A stretch of 64,000 nucleotides of DNA. It comes from CAWATZ01 sp963784995 (GTDB lineage: Bacteria; Planctomycetota; Planctomycetia; Gemmatales; Gemmataceae). The position numbers and the translations under genes were made by a program. The stretch is taken from NCBI GenBank assembly GCA_963784995.1, contig CAWATZ010000002.1, forward strand, positions 248,001 to 312,000, given 5' to 3'. Under the pieces are notes generated by a model. The model was not told the DNA's origin, searched no databases, and saw only the letters and a program-made list of their open reading frames with translations. Below are positions 53,270 through 61,937 of the stretch, one piece after another (within the stretch, counting starts at the first letter, position 1; each line of letters opens with the position of its first letter).

Positions 53270-53923
53270 CTACGACGGCATCTCGCCGTTCAGCGCTGCA
53301 ACCAGTTTCAAGCGAGCAGACTGCCAGCGGCGTCGGATCGTGCGGAGCGAAACCCCCAGTACGTTTTTCGCTTCCTCCTGGGTGAGCCCTTCGTACCAGA
53401 GCAGATCGATCACTTCGCGCTCCTCGTCCGGCAAGGACTCCACGGCCTGGTGAAAGTCGGACCATTCCTCCACCGAGGACGGCTCCCCTCCTTGATCCGG
53501 CTGAGCTGCGATCGGCCCCTCTCGGCTCTCGGCCGGATACCGGTCCGTGTGGTGCTTGGCTCCGTGCCCCTGGGGTCCAAGATGATGATGGGCGAGCTGG
53601 ATCAATTCCCGCCGGACTTGCAGCGCGGCCAGGCGATAGAAGTGGCACGGCGATTCGGGCGTCACCGTCGCCAGCGCCCGGCACAGGCGGATCAGAGCAT
53701 TTTGCAGCACGTCATCCGTCTGCTCCCAGCGCTGCACGCCGGGAAACCCGTGCAGCATCTGCCGTGTCAAACGGCGTAACCGTTCGCAGGCGTGGTCGAT
53801 GAGGCGGTCGCGAGCCTGGCTGTCGCCCAGACGCAGGAGATCAAGCAAGCGGGCAGTTTCCCCGGCGGAGTCGGGCACAGGGCACCTCGCGGCGACGTGG
53901 TCGATGGAACGGCTGCGCAACAT
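53270..53923 (-). CDS. ECF-type RNA polymerase sigma factor (planctomycete-type)
   Basis: A 217-aa sigma factor. Region 2 is ARDRLIDHACERLRRLTRQMLHGFPGVQRWEQTDDVLQNALIRLCRAL and the following helix; region 4 is ESLPDEEREVIDLLWYEGLTQEEAKNVLGVSLRTIRRRWQSARLKL. The long linker and the LTRQMLHGFP string are typical of the planctomycete ECF group found next to kinases. ATG 53923 is preferred over the longer frame to 54004, which has no homology-like sequence and runs into a palindrome. It is the first gene of the sigma/kinase operon. Confidence 0.9.
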   Translation of the reverse strand: MLRSRSIDHVAARCPVPDSAGETARLLDLLRLGDSQARDRLIDHACERLRRLTRQMLHGFPGVQRWEQTDDVLQNALIRLCRALATVTPESPCHFYRLAALQVRRELIQLAHHHLGPQGHGAKHHTDRYPAESREGPIAAQPDQGGEPSSVEEWSDFHQAVESLPDEEREVIDLLWYEGLTQEEAKNVLGVSLRTIRRRWQSARLKLVAALNGEMPS

Positions 53924-54041
53924 CCCCAGTATATCCTCGCGCTCTGGGCCATGCCACCAGCGGGTCCCTCGGCCCCTATCTGGCTCTGCGGGAGTCCAGG
54001 CCAAAAGCGGCCAGGAAAAGTCAGCGAAAAAAACAAGGACA

Positions 54042-54251
54042 GCAAACTGGACTGGAGAACGGCCCCTGCCGGCTTGCCCGGCAGGGGAAGCAGGTCAGCA
54101 GCGCGAGAAGGAACACTAATCAGCGCTAATCTTCGCTAATGGAAAGAAGGAGAGCCGCCTTCCAATTAGTGCCGATTAGCGTGGATTAGTGTTCCGATGG
54201 CCTGGAACCTGCCGGGCCAGCCGGCAGGGGCTGTTCTCCAGTCCAGTTTGC
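54042..54251. repeat. Composite 210-bp palindrome with AACACTAATC core
   Basis: The outer arms (GCAAACTGGACTGGAGAACG and complement, then CCCCTGCCGG and complement) enclose an inner palindrome that shares its core AACACTAATC / GATTAGTGTT and CTAATCTTCGCTAAT with the element at 35965-36105. It lies between the sigma factor gene and the GGDEF-like gene. Confidence 0.88.
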
Positions 54252-54374
54252 CGCCGTAGGAAAAAATGCTGGCACACCGGACCAACGGCTCCCGCAGAGT
54301 CCTGCAGGGGCTGAGCGGACGAGAATCGCCGGGCGGCCTCTCTCCCAGAAAGCGACCGGTCATGGAGGGAATTC

Positions 54375-55058
54375 ATGATTGCACAGCCTCAGGCCCCGGA
54401 AGAGCAGGTTCATCGATTACTTCGAGGACGCCCTGGCGAAGTTGCGAGCAGATGGGCCTCACCGCCGCCGCAGATCGAGGCACTTCGGGAGTACGGGCTG
54501 CTGGCGCCTGACAACGTGACCGGCTTCCACGAGGGGCGGTCCGGCGTGGGCCGGATCTCGACCTTGCGAAGGGCCATCCAGCACGTCAAGCGGACGGGGG
54601 AGTCGGCGTTCTACGTCGAGATGGATTTGCAGAATTTGAGTGGACTGAACGCCGCCCTGGGACACACCAGGGCCAACCAGGTCTATCGGCGGATTGCCAC
54701 GATCATCCGCGGCGAGCTATCCGGGTGCGCTTCCGAGGCCGTATTCTTCCGGCATGGCGGGGACGAGATGAGCGCCTTCCTGATCGATACGACTGAAGAG
54801 AAAATCGAGGCGGCAGCCCAGGCCGTCCGCTCTCGTGTCCTGACTCTGGCGATCCGGTGCAACCTCGACGCCATCCCCCATCCGAAACATCCAGGTGACG
54901 TGCGCTGGAGGGGCATCGGCGTGCATTTTGGTTGTTGCAAGCTGTCCGCCGAACACGAGCAAGACCTCACCGTCGTCTTCCGCCAGGCGGACACCGCGTT
55001 GGAACGGCGGAAGGAAGGCATTGCTGATCTCACGTCGTGTAATCCGCGTTCAGCTTGA
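54375..55058 (+). CDS. GGDEF-like domain protein
   Basis: A 227-aa cytoplasmic protein. Residues 45-215 resemble a diguanylate cyclase domain: LRRAIQHVKRTGESAFYVEMDLQNLSGLNAALGHTRAN with the N-terminal metal-binding Asp, then RHGGDEMSAFLI in place of the GGDEF motif, and a C-terminal stretch with a DTALERRKEG-like end. GGDEM keeps the first four signature residues, so activity is possible; the allosteric RxxD site is not seen. There is no sensor domain. A GGAGGG site precedes the ATG. Its 3' end overlaps argJ on the other strand by 29 bases. With the HD-GYP protein it would give this region both arms of c-di-GMP turnover. Confidence 0.78.
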   Translation: MIAQPQAPEEQVHRLLRGRPGEVASRWASPPPQIEALREYGLLAPDNVTGFHEGRSGVGRISTLRRAIQHVKRTGESAFYVEMDLQNLSGLNAALGHTRANQVYRRIATIIRGELSGCASEAVFFRHGGDEMSAFLIDTTEEKIEAAAQAVRSRVLTLAIRCNLDAIPHPKHPGDVRWRGIGVHFGCCKLSAEHEQDLTVVFRQADTALERRKEGIADLTSCNPRSA

Positions 55059-56243
55059 CGTATTCGTAAGTCAGATCGCAGGTGAAGAATGTCGCTCGCC
55101 CCGAGCCGAGCGTGAAGCGCAGCCGGACGTGAATGGTCCGCTCGCGCTTCAGATAGGCCGAGGCGGTCGGGGCGTCGAACTCTTGCGGGGTGCCGTTGTG
55201 GTAGAGCAGCAGGTCGCCCAGCCACAGGGACAGGTGCTGTTCCTCGAAGGCCACTCCCGAGTAACCGGCCGCGGAGACGAGCCGGCCCCAGTTCGGATCA
55301 CCTCCGAAGATAGCTGGTCTTGACCAGGGCGCTGTTGGCGATGGTGCGGGCCACCGTCCGCGCTTCCTGGTCGTCGCGCAGTCCCTCCACGTCAAGGATC
55401 ACCAGCTTGGTGGCACCTTCCGCGTCGGCGGCGATGGCCCGGGCCAGGTCGGCGCAGACCTCGACGGCCGCGGCGTTGAACCGGGCCAGGCCGTCGCCGG
55501 TCAGGGGCTGAGTCCGTTCGGAGGGCGGATGGGCGAGGCCGTTGGCGAAGAAGAGCAAGGTGTCGTTGGTGCTGGTGTGGCCCTCGACGCTGACGCAGTT
55601 GAAGGTCTCGTCGGCGGCGCGGACTGCCAGGCGGGCGAGGTCGTCCGGAGCGACGGCGGCGTCGGTGAAGACAAAGGCGAGCATGGTGGCCATGTTCGGC
55701 CCGATCATCGCCGCTCCCTTGGCCATGCCGGTCAGGCGGACCTCGGCGTTGCCCAGCTGGATCTGCCGGGTGCTGATCTTGATGCGGGTGTCGGTGGTCA
55801 GGATGGCGTGGGCGGCCGCGTCGAGGTCCTCGGCGGATTCGCCCAGCCGGCCGGCGGTCAGGCGGATGCCGCTCTCGATCACCGGCATCGGCAGGTGCCG
55901 GCCAATCACGCCGGTGGAACAGACGAGCATCTGTTCGGGCTCGCAGCCGATGGCCTGGGCCGACAGCTCCGCCATGCGGCGGGCGTCGTCCAGGCCGCGC
56001 TGGCCGGTGCAGGCGTTGGCGTTGCCCGAGCAGATGACCACACCGCGGGCGTCGGCCGAGGGGAGCCGTTCCCGGCAGACGTGGACCGGGCGCCGCCTGG
56101 ACGCGGTTGCGCGTGAAGACGCCGGCCGCGGCGGCGGGGACGGTGCTGACGATCAGGGCCAGGTCGCGCCGCTGCGGATCGGGCCGCAGACCGGAGTGGA
56201 CGCCGGCAAAACGATAGCCGCGGGCCAGGTGCCAGGTGTTCAT
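55030..56243 (-). pseudogene. argJ: ArgJ, bifunctional ornithine acetyltransferase / N-acetylglutamate synthase, with two frameshifts
   Basis: ArgJ moves the acetyl group from acetylornithine to glutamate in arginine synthesis. The pieces are MNTWHLARGYRFAGVHSGLRPD, then VICSGNANACTGQRGLDDARRMAE, then KGAAMIGPNMATMLAFVFTD, whose Thr of MATML is the self-cleavage nucleophile, and an end with FGGDPNWGRLVSAAGYSG. Frame changes are needed near 56095 and 55305. Total length (about 404 codons) is normal, and all key segments remain, so errors in the consensus are likely; a real double frameshift would leave the arginine pathway broken. It starts 25 bases after the HEPN-like gene at 56268 on the same strand. 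Confidence 0.88.
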
Positions 56244-56267
56244 GGAGTGGTTCCGGAGTGGTAAGGG

Positions 56268-56678
56268 TCAAGGAGGGATAGAGGCGATGGCAGCGGCCAG
56301 GCGGGCCGGGTCGGCTTCGATGGCGTCAAGCAGGGTGAGCATATCAGCCGCGTCCTGAATCGCTTCGGTTGCGGCCTGATCGGACAGGAACTCGGTCCGG
56401 GTTGTCAAGTCGTAGCTGGCCAGGTTCCGAAGTTTGACCAGTCTCTCCAGGATGCGAGCGATTTCCTTCAGGTCTGCTACCGTCGAATACTGAAAGCGGA
56501 GACGGACAGGTGCATGAGCCGTGTACCGCGGAGGATTCGGAAAACCCCAACGAACCTGCGCGTCCCGGCATTCCAGGAACAGAGCATAGTAGGCGTGGAT
56601 AACCGAGCCACGCCAATGCACTTCCGTTGCTCTGGCAGCCACCTCCCGGGCCAGGTCGAGAAACCGTCTGCCATTCAT
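56268..56678 (-). CDS. HEPN-like (UPF0332-type) protein, copy 1
   Basis: A 136-aa all-helical protein. The start LDLAREVAARATEVHWRGSVIHAYYALFLECRD and the later LRNLASYDL resemble HEPN proteins of the UPF0332 type, with SAYYALF-like and LRxxADYD-like motifs. The R-x4-6-H motif of active HEPN ribonucleases is not present in a clear form. Its ATG overlaps the stop of the upstream 108-aa gene (ATGA), so translation is coupled. Copies 2 and 3 have exactly the same length. HEPN proteins often act as RNase toxins with a cognate antitoxin, which makes the partner the candidate antitoxin. It is the last gene before argJ. Confidence 0.7.
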   Translation of the reverse strand: MNGRRFLDLAREVAARATEVHWRGSVIHAYYALFLECRDAQVRWGFPNPPRYTAHAPVRLRFQYSTVADLKEIARILERLVKLRNLASYDLTTRTEFLSDQAATEAIQDAADMLTLLDAIEADPARLAAAIASIPP

Positions 56679-57001
56679 GCATCGTAGCCCACAACCGTTG
56701 GGACCGACACAATGTACCGGAGGACGTCCGGAGAGAAAGTCTCGATCTCCCATCGGGTGTAACTCTTGATACTGGGATTGTTGAGCAGCTGATTGTTGGC
56801 AATCCGAATCCAGAACACCACCTGATCCTCATCCCCGGTATCATAAGGCGGCTCCAGGCAAACCTCGATCCATCGGACTCCCTGGATCGTTGTCCGGGCA
56901 CGCTCGATTAGCTGGTCGAACTCCTTCTGAAAGCCCAGTTCAGCCACTCGCGCTGCCGCCTCGGGTGTCACGGTCACCTTCACCTCTGTTGCGGTCGTCA
57001 T
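56675..57001 (-). CDS. Partner protein of the HEPN-like gene, copy 1 (unknown family)
   Basis: A 108-aa protein: a beta-strand start (TEVKVTVTPEAAARVAELGFQKEFDQLIERA), then a turn with PPYDTGDEDQVVFWIRIA, and an end in FSPDVLRYIVSVPTVVGYDA. It has no nucleotidyltransferase motif (as in MNT antitoxins) and no DNA-binding motif that I can see. The same gene occurs three times in the window, always in front of a HEPN-like gene with an ATGA overlap and with GGAGGAAA before its own ATG. A role as antitoxin or regulator is inferred only from this linkage. Confidence 0.7.
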   Translation of the reverse strand: MTTATEVKVTVTPEAAARVAELGFQKEFDQLIERARTTIQGVRWIEVCLEPPYDTGDEDQVVFWIRIANNQLLNNPSIKSYTRWEIETFSPDVLRYIVSVPTVVGYDA

Positions 57002-57047
57002 CGCGTTTCCTCCGTTGTGCGTCGCTCCTTCAGGGAGCCCCCCCATC

Positions 57048-57764
57048 TCAATGCGTCAGAGCATACATCACGGCGGCCTTGCCCAGCAAGGCGGCGCTGG
57101 CGAAGTCATGGCCCAAGCAGTCGGTCGAGCCGTGCTTTTCCAGGGCACAGCCGACGTCGTAGCGGCTGTAGATCACCAGCCAGCGGCCGTTCTCCTTGAT
57201 CCCCTCCAGTGCGGGCGGCACGTCCTGATAGCCTGCTGACGCCCGCTTGCCGTCTGGCCCCTCCCGCCACGATGCCCTCGTGCAGACCGAGCAGGGCATA
57301 CTGCGTGTTGGAATTGTCCGGCAGCCCCGTCTTTTCCCCGCCGTAACTCCAGCCGTTGACGCCCTTGGTTTTGACCAGCCAATCGACGTTGCGCTGGATG
57401 CGTTCGCGGTCCTGGCCGTCGCCGGCCTGGGCGAAGACCATCGTTTGCAGAGCCACGACGTAGGTCTTGCTCGGTGGGATGGTGCGCAGATAAGCCAGGC
57501 CGCGCTGCACGTCCGGATCGTTCGGAGGAACGCCGCAGTTGAGCAACGCCAGCAGGGTCAAGCTGGCCCTGCCGCCACGGAAGAGATCATTCAGGCCGTC
57601 CTCCCACGAGTTGGCTTTCTGCTTGCGGAGGAAACCAACTCCCCTGGTGATCGCTTCGCGCACCTGCTCGACCAGCTGCTCCGATGCGGGTTCGGCGTCG
57701 GCGCGGGGACTGCGCCGAGCGAAAGACACAGCAAGATGAAAGCGGCGATCCTGGCTGGCCGCAT
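57048..57764 (-). pseudogene. DUF4159/prenyltransferase-repeat protein, copy A: internally deleted
   Basis: Compared with copy B this gene keeps only the N-terminal part of the helical repeat domain (GVGFLRKQKANSWEDGLNDLFRGG to QYALLGLHEGIVA) and the last 70 or so residues (ASAGYQDVPPALEGIKENG to AAVMYALTH). About 1.65 kb is missing; the join near 57268 lies at a shared GCC and changes frame. One further base is missing in the signal-peptide region (near 57710), which also shifts the frame. It is thus a deletion derivative. The surrounding spacer and downstream pair are kept. Confidence 0.85.
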
Positions 57765-57888
57765 GGAGGAGCCTCCGCAAGGGAAGGGAACAGCCGCACC
57801 AGGTTCATTGTCGCGGAAACCGGCTCCTCTTGCCAGAGTAGCCAGCCGAGGCGTCCTTGCTTCTGTTCTGCAATGGGAAAGGGTGGGG

Positions 57889-58299
57889 TCAGGGACGGAC
57901 GGACGCGATGGCGGCAGCCAGGCGTGCCGGGTCAGCTTCGATGGCGTCCAGCAAAGCGAGCATGTCGTTGGCGTCTTGGATCGCGAGGGTAGCGTCGTGG
58001 TCAGAGAGGAACTCGGTCCGGGGTGTCAAATCGTAACTGGCCAGATTCCGAAGTCTGCCAAGTATCTCCAGGACATCAGCAATCCTCTTCAAGTCCCCAT
58101 TCGTCGCATACAGAAAGCGGAGGCGGACTGGGGCATGAGCATTGTGCCGCAGCGGCGTCGCAAAACCCCAGCGAATCTGCGCATCACGACATTCCAGGAA
58201 CAGAGCGTAGTAGGCATGGATGGCCGCTCCACGCCAATGCAACTCCGTCGCCCCGGCAGCTACCTCCCGAGCAAGTTCGAGAAACCGTCTGCCCTTCAT
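57889..58299 (-). CDS. HEPN-like protein, copy 2
   Basis: A 136-aa homologue of copies 1 and 3 with the same key stretches (GAAIHAYYALFLECRDAQIRWGF; LRNLASYDL; ALLDAIEADPARLAAAIAS). It overlaps its upstream partner by ATGA. It is followed by a 124-base spacer and then the deleted copy A gene. It differs from copy 1 at many positions over its whole length, more than the DUF4159 genes differ from each other. Confidence 0.7.
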   Translation of the reverse strand: MKGRRFLELAREVAAGATELHWRGAAIHAYYALFLECRDAQIRWGFATPLRHNAHAPVRLRFLYATNGDLKRIADVLEILGRLRNLASYDLTPRTEFLSDHDATLAIQDANDMLALLDAIEADPARLAAAIASVRP

Positions 58300-58622
58300 G
58301 AATCGTAGCCCACAACGGTTGGAATCGTCGCGAGATACCGGCACACGTCTGACGAAAAGGTCTCGAGTTTCCAGTTGGAGTAGGCCTTGACACTGGGATT
58401 GTTGAGCAGCTGATTGTTGGCAATCCGAATCCAGATCACGGCCTCCTCTTGATCATGCGTATCGTAAGGCGGCTCCATGCGAACCTCAATCCATCGAACA
58501 CCCGGAATCGTTGTCCGGGCGTGTTCAATCAGCTGGTCGAATTCCTTCTGAAAGCCCAGTTCCGCCACCCGTGCCGCCGCCTCGGGCGTCACGGTCACCT
58601 TCACATCAATCGCGGTTGTCAT
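58296..58622 (-). CDS. Partner protein of the HEPN-like gene, copy 2
   Basis: A 108-aa homologue of copy 1: the first 40 residues are almost the same (KVTVTPEAAARVAELGFQKEFDQLIEHA), and the middle reads EPPYDTHDQEEAVIWIRIANNQLLNN. It starts 39 bases after the end of the DUF4159 gene copy B with GGAGGAAAC as ribosome-binding site, so the pair is probably co-transcribed with that gene. Confidence 0.7.
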   Translation of the reverse strand: MTTAIDVKVTVTPEAAARVAELGFQKEFDQLIEHARTTIPGVRWIEVRMEPPYDTHDQEEAVIWIRIANNQLLNNPSVKAYSNWKLETFSSDVCRYLATIPTVVGYDS

Positions 58623-58660
58623 CAGGTTTCCTCCATTGCTTGGCTGCTCCGCCGCTCGCC

Positions 58661-61040
58661 TCAATGCGTCAAAGCATACATCACGGCGGCCTTGCCCAGC
58701 AAGGCGGCGCTGGCGAAGTCATGGCCCAAGCAGTCGGTCGAGCCGTGCTTTTCCAGGGCACAGCCGATGTCGTAGCGGCTGTAGATCACCAGCCAGCGGC
58801 CGTTCTCCTTGATTCCCTCCAGGGCGGGCGGCACGTCCTGATAGCCCGCCGAGGCCCGCTTGCCGTCAGGCCCCTCCCGCCGGCACCGCACCGTCTTGAT
58901 CTCCCGACCGTTCAGTTCCTTGCTGAACAGCTCGTCTCCGGGCGGAATCGGCTCCAGCTTCAGCTTCTTGTCGGCCCACAGCTGCTCCATGAACTTGCGG
59001 AAGCTCTCGTCGAAGGCACGCGAGCCACAGCAGGCGTCGGCAAACAGAGTGCCCCCCGATTCCAGGTTGAAACGCAGCTTCTTGATCGCCTCCTGGCTGG
59101 GGTTGAAGTCACGCCGCCCGTGCAGATAGAAGAAACGGATCTCCTCAATCTCCTTTTTCGGAGCATTGGGCTGCTCCACAATGTCAGCGTTATTGCTGAG
59201 CCGCACCTGGGCGGTGGAGAGCAGCACGTCCAGGCCGCTTTTGCGGCACTCTTCCATCAGGAAGCGCATGGCACGCGGTGCCGGGTGCCAATCGCCGTCG
59301 TGGGCCAGTTGCCCCACCTCCAGGTAGCCGCGGCGGGCCCGTGGCCCCTTGACGTCGTCGCGGACCAGGGCAACCTCGGTCAGCCGGGGCCGGGGCGCCT
59401 CCAGGCCCGTGGCGTAGGCGATCACGTTGGCCCCCAGCTGAAAGGCAATCTCCCCGCGACCGCCCTTGGACTGGTTGGCCTCCCAGTAGCCGGCCAGGGC
59501 GTGGGGGCTGTACATCACCACCCATTTGCAGCCTTGCTGGATGCCATAAAGGTAAGGGAAGTCGTTCTTCGTTTCGCCCGGCTTGAGCGAGAACTTACCC
59601 GAGGCGTACCAGACCGGATGATCGGCCGGCACCGGCACCAGTTCATTGTCGGGGAAGATGGTCTTCATCAGTTCCCTGAAGTCGCGATCAAATCTCTGGC
59701 TGTTGCAGCAGGCCTCGGCGAACAGGAAGCCGCCGTTGTTGAGGTATTCGCCGAGGACGGCGCTTTCCTGGGCGGTGAGGCGAACCGAGTGGCCATTGAG
59801 AAAGACGATGGGGCTGGGCAGCAGTTCGGCGGCCAGGCGCTCGCTGGCTTTCCACGTCCAGGTCCTTCTTCGAGCGGATGTCAAACACCTGCCAGGCCAT
59901 CGGCTGCTTCTTGAACAGCTCGCGGCTGGCGAACTCGGCCAGGTGCCGGCAATCGCTGCGTTTGTTGTTCCAGCCACTGCCCTCGCCGTGGGCGAACTTG
60001 GTCAGCAGGATCGGCGTCCGACCCTTGGACAGGAACAGCAGGGCGAAGCTGGTGGCCACGATCGGCTGGTGGTCCAGTCGGCGACGCCCACCGGTCCCCT
60101 CCCAGGAGCCGTCCTCTTTCTGAATCCGGACCAGATAGTCGCAGCCCACTCGATACCAGTCGTGATTGCCCAGATACCGCTGCCCGGTGAGCCGGCCCGT
60201 TCGTTCAATGCCGTACAAACAATAGAAGGGGACATCCTCCAGGAGGAAGATGGTGCCTGGATTGATCTCTCCGGGGAAGAGGCCGCCGATCCACCTCAGA
60301 CCGTCTGCAACCGGCTTGTTCTCTTCGTAGACGCCGCAGTTCCTGGCCTTGCCGAACGCATCCAGCTCCTGCTTGCCGACGGCGAGGTCCATGCCGGTGA
60401 TGACCAGACCACAGACACCGGCCGTGGTCATGGTCAGGGTTGGTTGTTCGCTGGGGCGATAGCGCCAGCCTCCGTGGCTCTGCGTGTCAACGTAGAATTG
60501 CCGCAACTCTTCCAGCACCTTGGGATCGACCTTGGCTCCGGCCACGATGCCCTCGTGCAGACCGAGCAGGGCATACTGCGTGTTGGAATTGTCCGGCAGC
60601 CCCGTCCTTTCCCCGCCGTAACTCCAGCCGTTACTGCCCTTGGTTTTGACCAGCCAATCGACGTTGCGCTGGATGCGTTCGCGGTCCTGGGCATCGCCGG
60701 CCTGGGCAAAGACCATCGTTTGCAGGGCCACCACGTAGGTCTTGCTCGGCGGGATGGTGCGCAGATAAGCCAGGCCGCGCTGTACGTCCGGATCGTTCGG
60801 CGGAACGCCGCAGTTGAGCAGCGCCAGCAGGGCCAGGCCGGCCCTACCGCCACGGAAGAGATCATTCAGGCCGTCCTCCCACGAGTTGGCTTTCTGCTTG
60901 CGCAGGAAACCAACTCCCCTGGTTATCGCTTCGCGCACCTGCTCGACCAGCTGCTCCGAGGCAGGCTCGGCGCTCGGCGCGGGGATGGCGCCGATCGAGA
61001 GACACAGCAAGACGAAAGCGGCGATCCTGGCTGGCCGCAT
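58661..61040 (-). pseudogene. DUF4159 protein with prenyltransferase/squalene-oxidase repeats, copy B, one frameshift
   Basis: About 792 codons if one extra base near 59850 is removed (copy C lacks it and stays open). The signal peptide is MRPARIAAFVLLCLSIGAIPA. The N-terminal 400 residues are an alpha/alpha-barrel of terpenoid-cyclase type with QW-like repeats (NGWSYGGERTGLPDNSNTQYALLG; HGGWRYRPSEQPTLTMTTAG; KEDGSWEG). The C-terminal 350 residues are DUF4159 (LNGHSVRLTAQESAVLGEYLNNGGFLFAEACC; SKELNGREI; a final GHDFASAALLGKAAVMYA). Such proteins are common and unexplained in planctomycetes. GGAGG precedes the ATG. Without correction the frame breaks between the two domains. Confidence 0.85.
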
Positions 61041-61164
61041 GGAGGAGCCTCCGCAAGGGAAGGGAACAGCCGCACCAGGTTCATTGTCGCGGAAACCGGC
61101 TCCTCTTGCCAGAGGAGCCAGCCGAGGCGTCCTTGCTTCTGTTCTGCAATCGAAAAGGGTGGAG

Positions 61165-61575
61165 TCAGGGAGGAATGGACGCGAGGGCGACGGCCAGGCG
61201 TGCCGGGTCGGCTTCGATGGCGTCCAGCAGGGCCAGGGCATCGGCGGCATCCTGAATTGCCTGAGTGACACATCCGTCAGACAGAAAATGGACGCGGGTT
61301 GTCAATTCGTAACTAGCCTCATTTCGGAGTTTGCCAAGGTTCTCCAGCTCATCAGCAATCCGCTTCAAGTCCGCATGAGTCGCGTACTGAAATCGGAGAC
61401 GGACAGTCGAATGGACATTGTGCCGGTGCGGCGTGGCAAACTTCCAGCGGATCTGAGCATCGCGGCATTCCAGAACCAGAGCATAGTACGCGTGAATGGC
61501 GGCTCCTCGCCAGTGAAGCTCCGTCGCACCAACCACCACTTCCCGAGCGAGATCGAGAAACTGCCTGCCTTTCAT
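61165..61575 (-). CDS. HEPN-like protein, copy 3
   Basis: A 136-aa homologue with GAAIHAYYALVLECRDAQIRWKF, LRNEASYELTTRVHF and the same C-terminal ALLDAIEADPARL. Here the stretch after Arg-Asn reads EASYEL, close to the UPF0332 pattern. ATG overlaps the stop of the partner gene. A 124-base spacer separates it from copy B of the DUF4159 gene; the same spacer stands before copy A. Confidence 0.7.
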   Translation of the reverse strand: MKGRQFLDLAREVVVGATELHWRGAAIHAYYALVLECRDAQIRWKFATPHRHNVHSTVRLRFQYATHADLKRIADELENLGKLRNEASYELTTRVHFLSDGCVTQAIQDAADALALLDAIEADPARLAVALASIPP

Positions 61576-61898
61576 GCATTGGGCCCCGCGGTGGTTGGAA
61601 CTGTCACAATGTGCCAGCAAACGTCGGGCGAAAAGGTCTCCACTCTCCAGAGTTTGTAGGCCTTGACGCCAGGATTATTGCGGAACTGCTCATCGGCAAT
61701 TCCAATCCAGATCACAACCTGGTCTTCCGGGTGCATGTCGTCCGGCGGCTCCATGATCGCCTCGATCTTCCGAACACCCGGAATCGTTTTCCGGGCATGT
61801 TCGATCAACTGGTCGAATTCCTTCTGAAAGCCCAGTTCCGCCACCCGCGCCGCCGCCTCGGGCGTCACGGTCACCTTCACTTCCGTCGCGGTCGTCAT
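61572..61898 (-). CDS. Partner protein of the HEPN-like gene, copy 3
   Basis: A 108-aa homologue with the same start (TEVKVTVTPEAAARVAELGFQK) but a more diverged middle (KIEAIMEPPDDMHPEDQVVIWIGIADEQ) and end (FSPDVCWHIVTVPTTAGPNA). It starts 39 bases after the DUF4159 gene copy C with GGAGGAAAA upstream. The conserved N-terminal helix and diverging C-terminal half may reflect matching to different HEPN partners. Confidence 0.7.
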   Translation of the reverse strand: MTTATEVKVTVTPEAAARVAELGFQKEFDQLIEHARKTIPGVRKIEAIMEPPDDMHPEDQVVIWIGIADEQFRNNPGVKAYKLWRVETFSPDVCWHIVTVPTTAGPNA

Positions 61899-61937
61899 CG
61901 GTTTTCCTCCGTCGCCGGGCTGCTCCATTCGCTCACC

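Noticed and set aside
57810..61160. The conserved 124-base spacers before DUF4159 copies A and B as a riboswitch or small RNA
   Set aside because: They are alike because the whole unit was duplicated. I saw no stable conserved fold beyond that, so no RNA feature is claimed.
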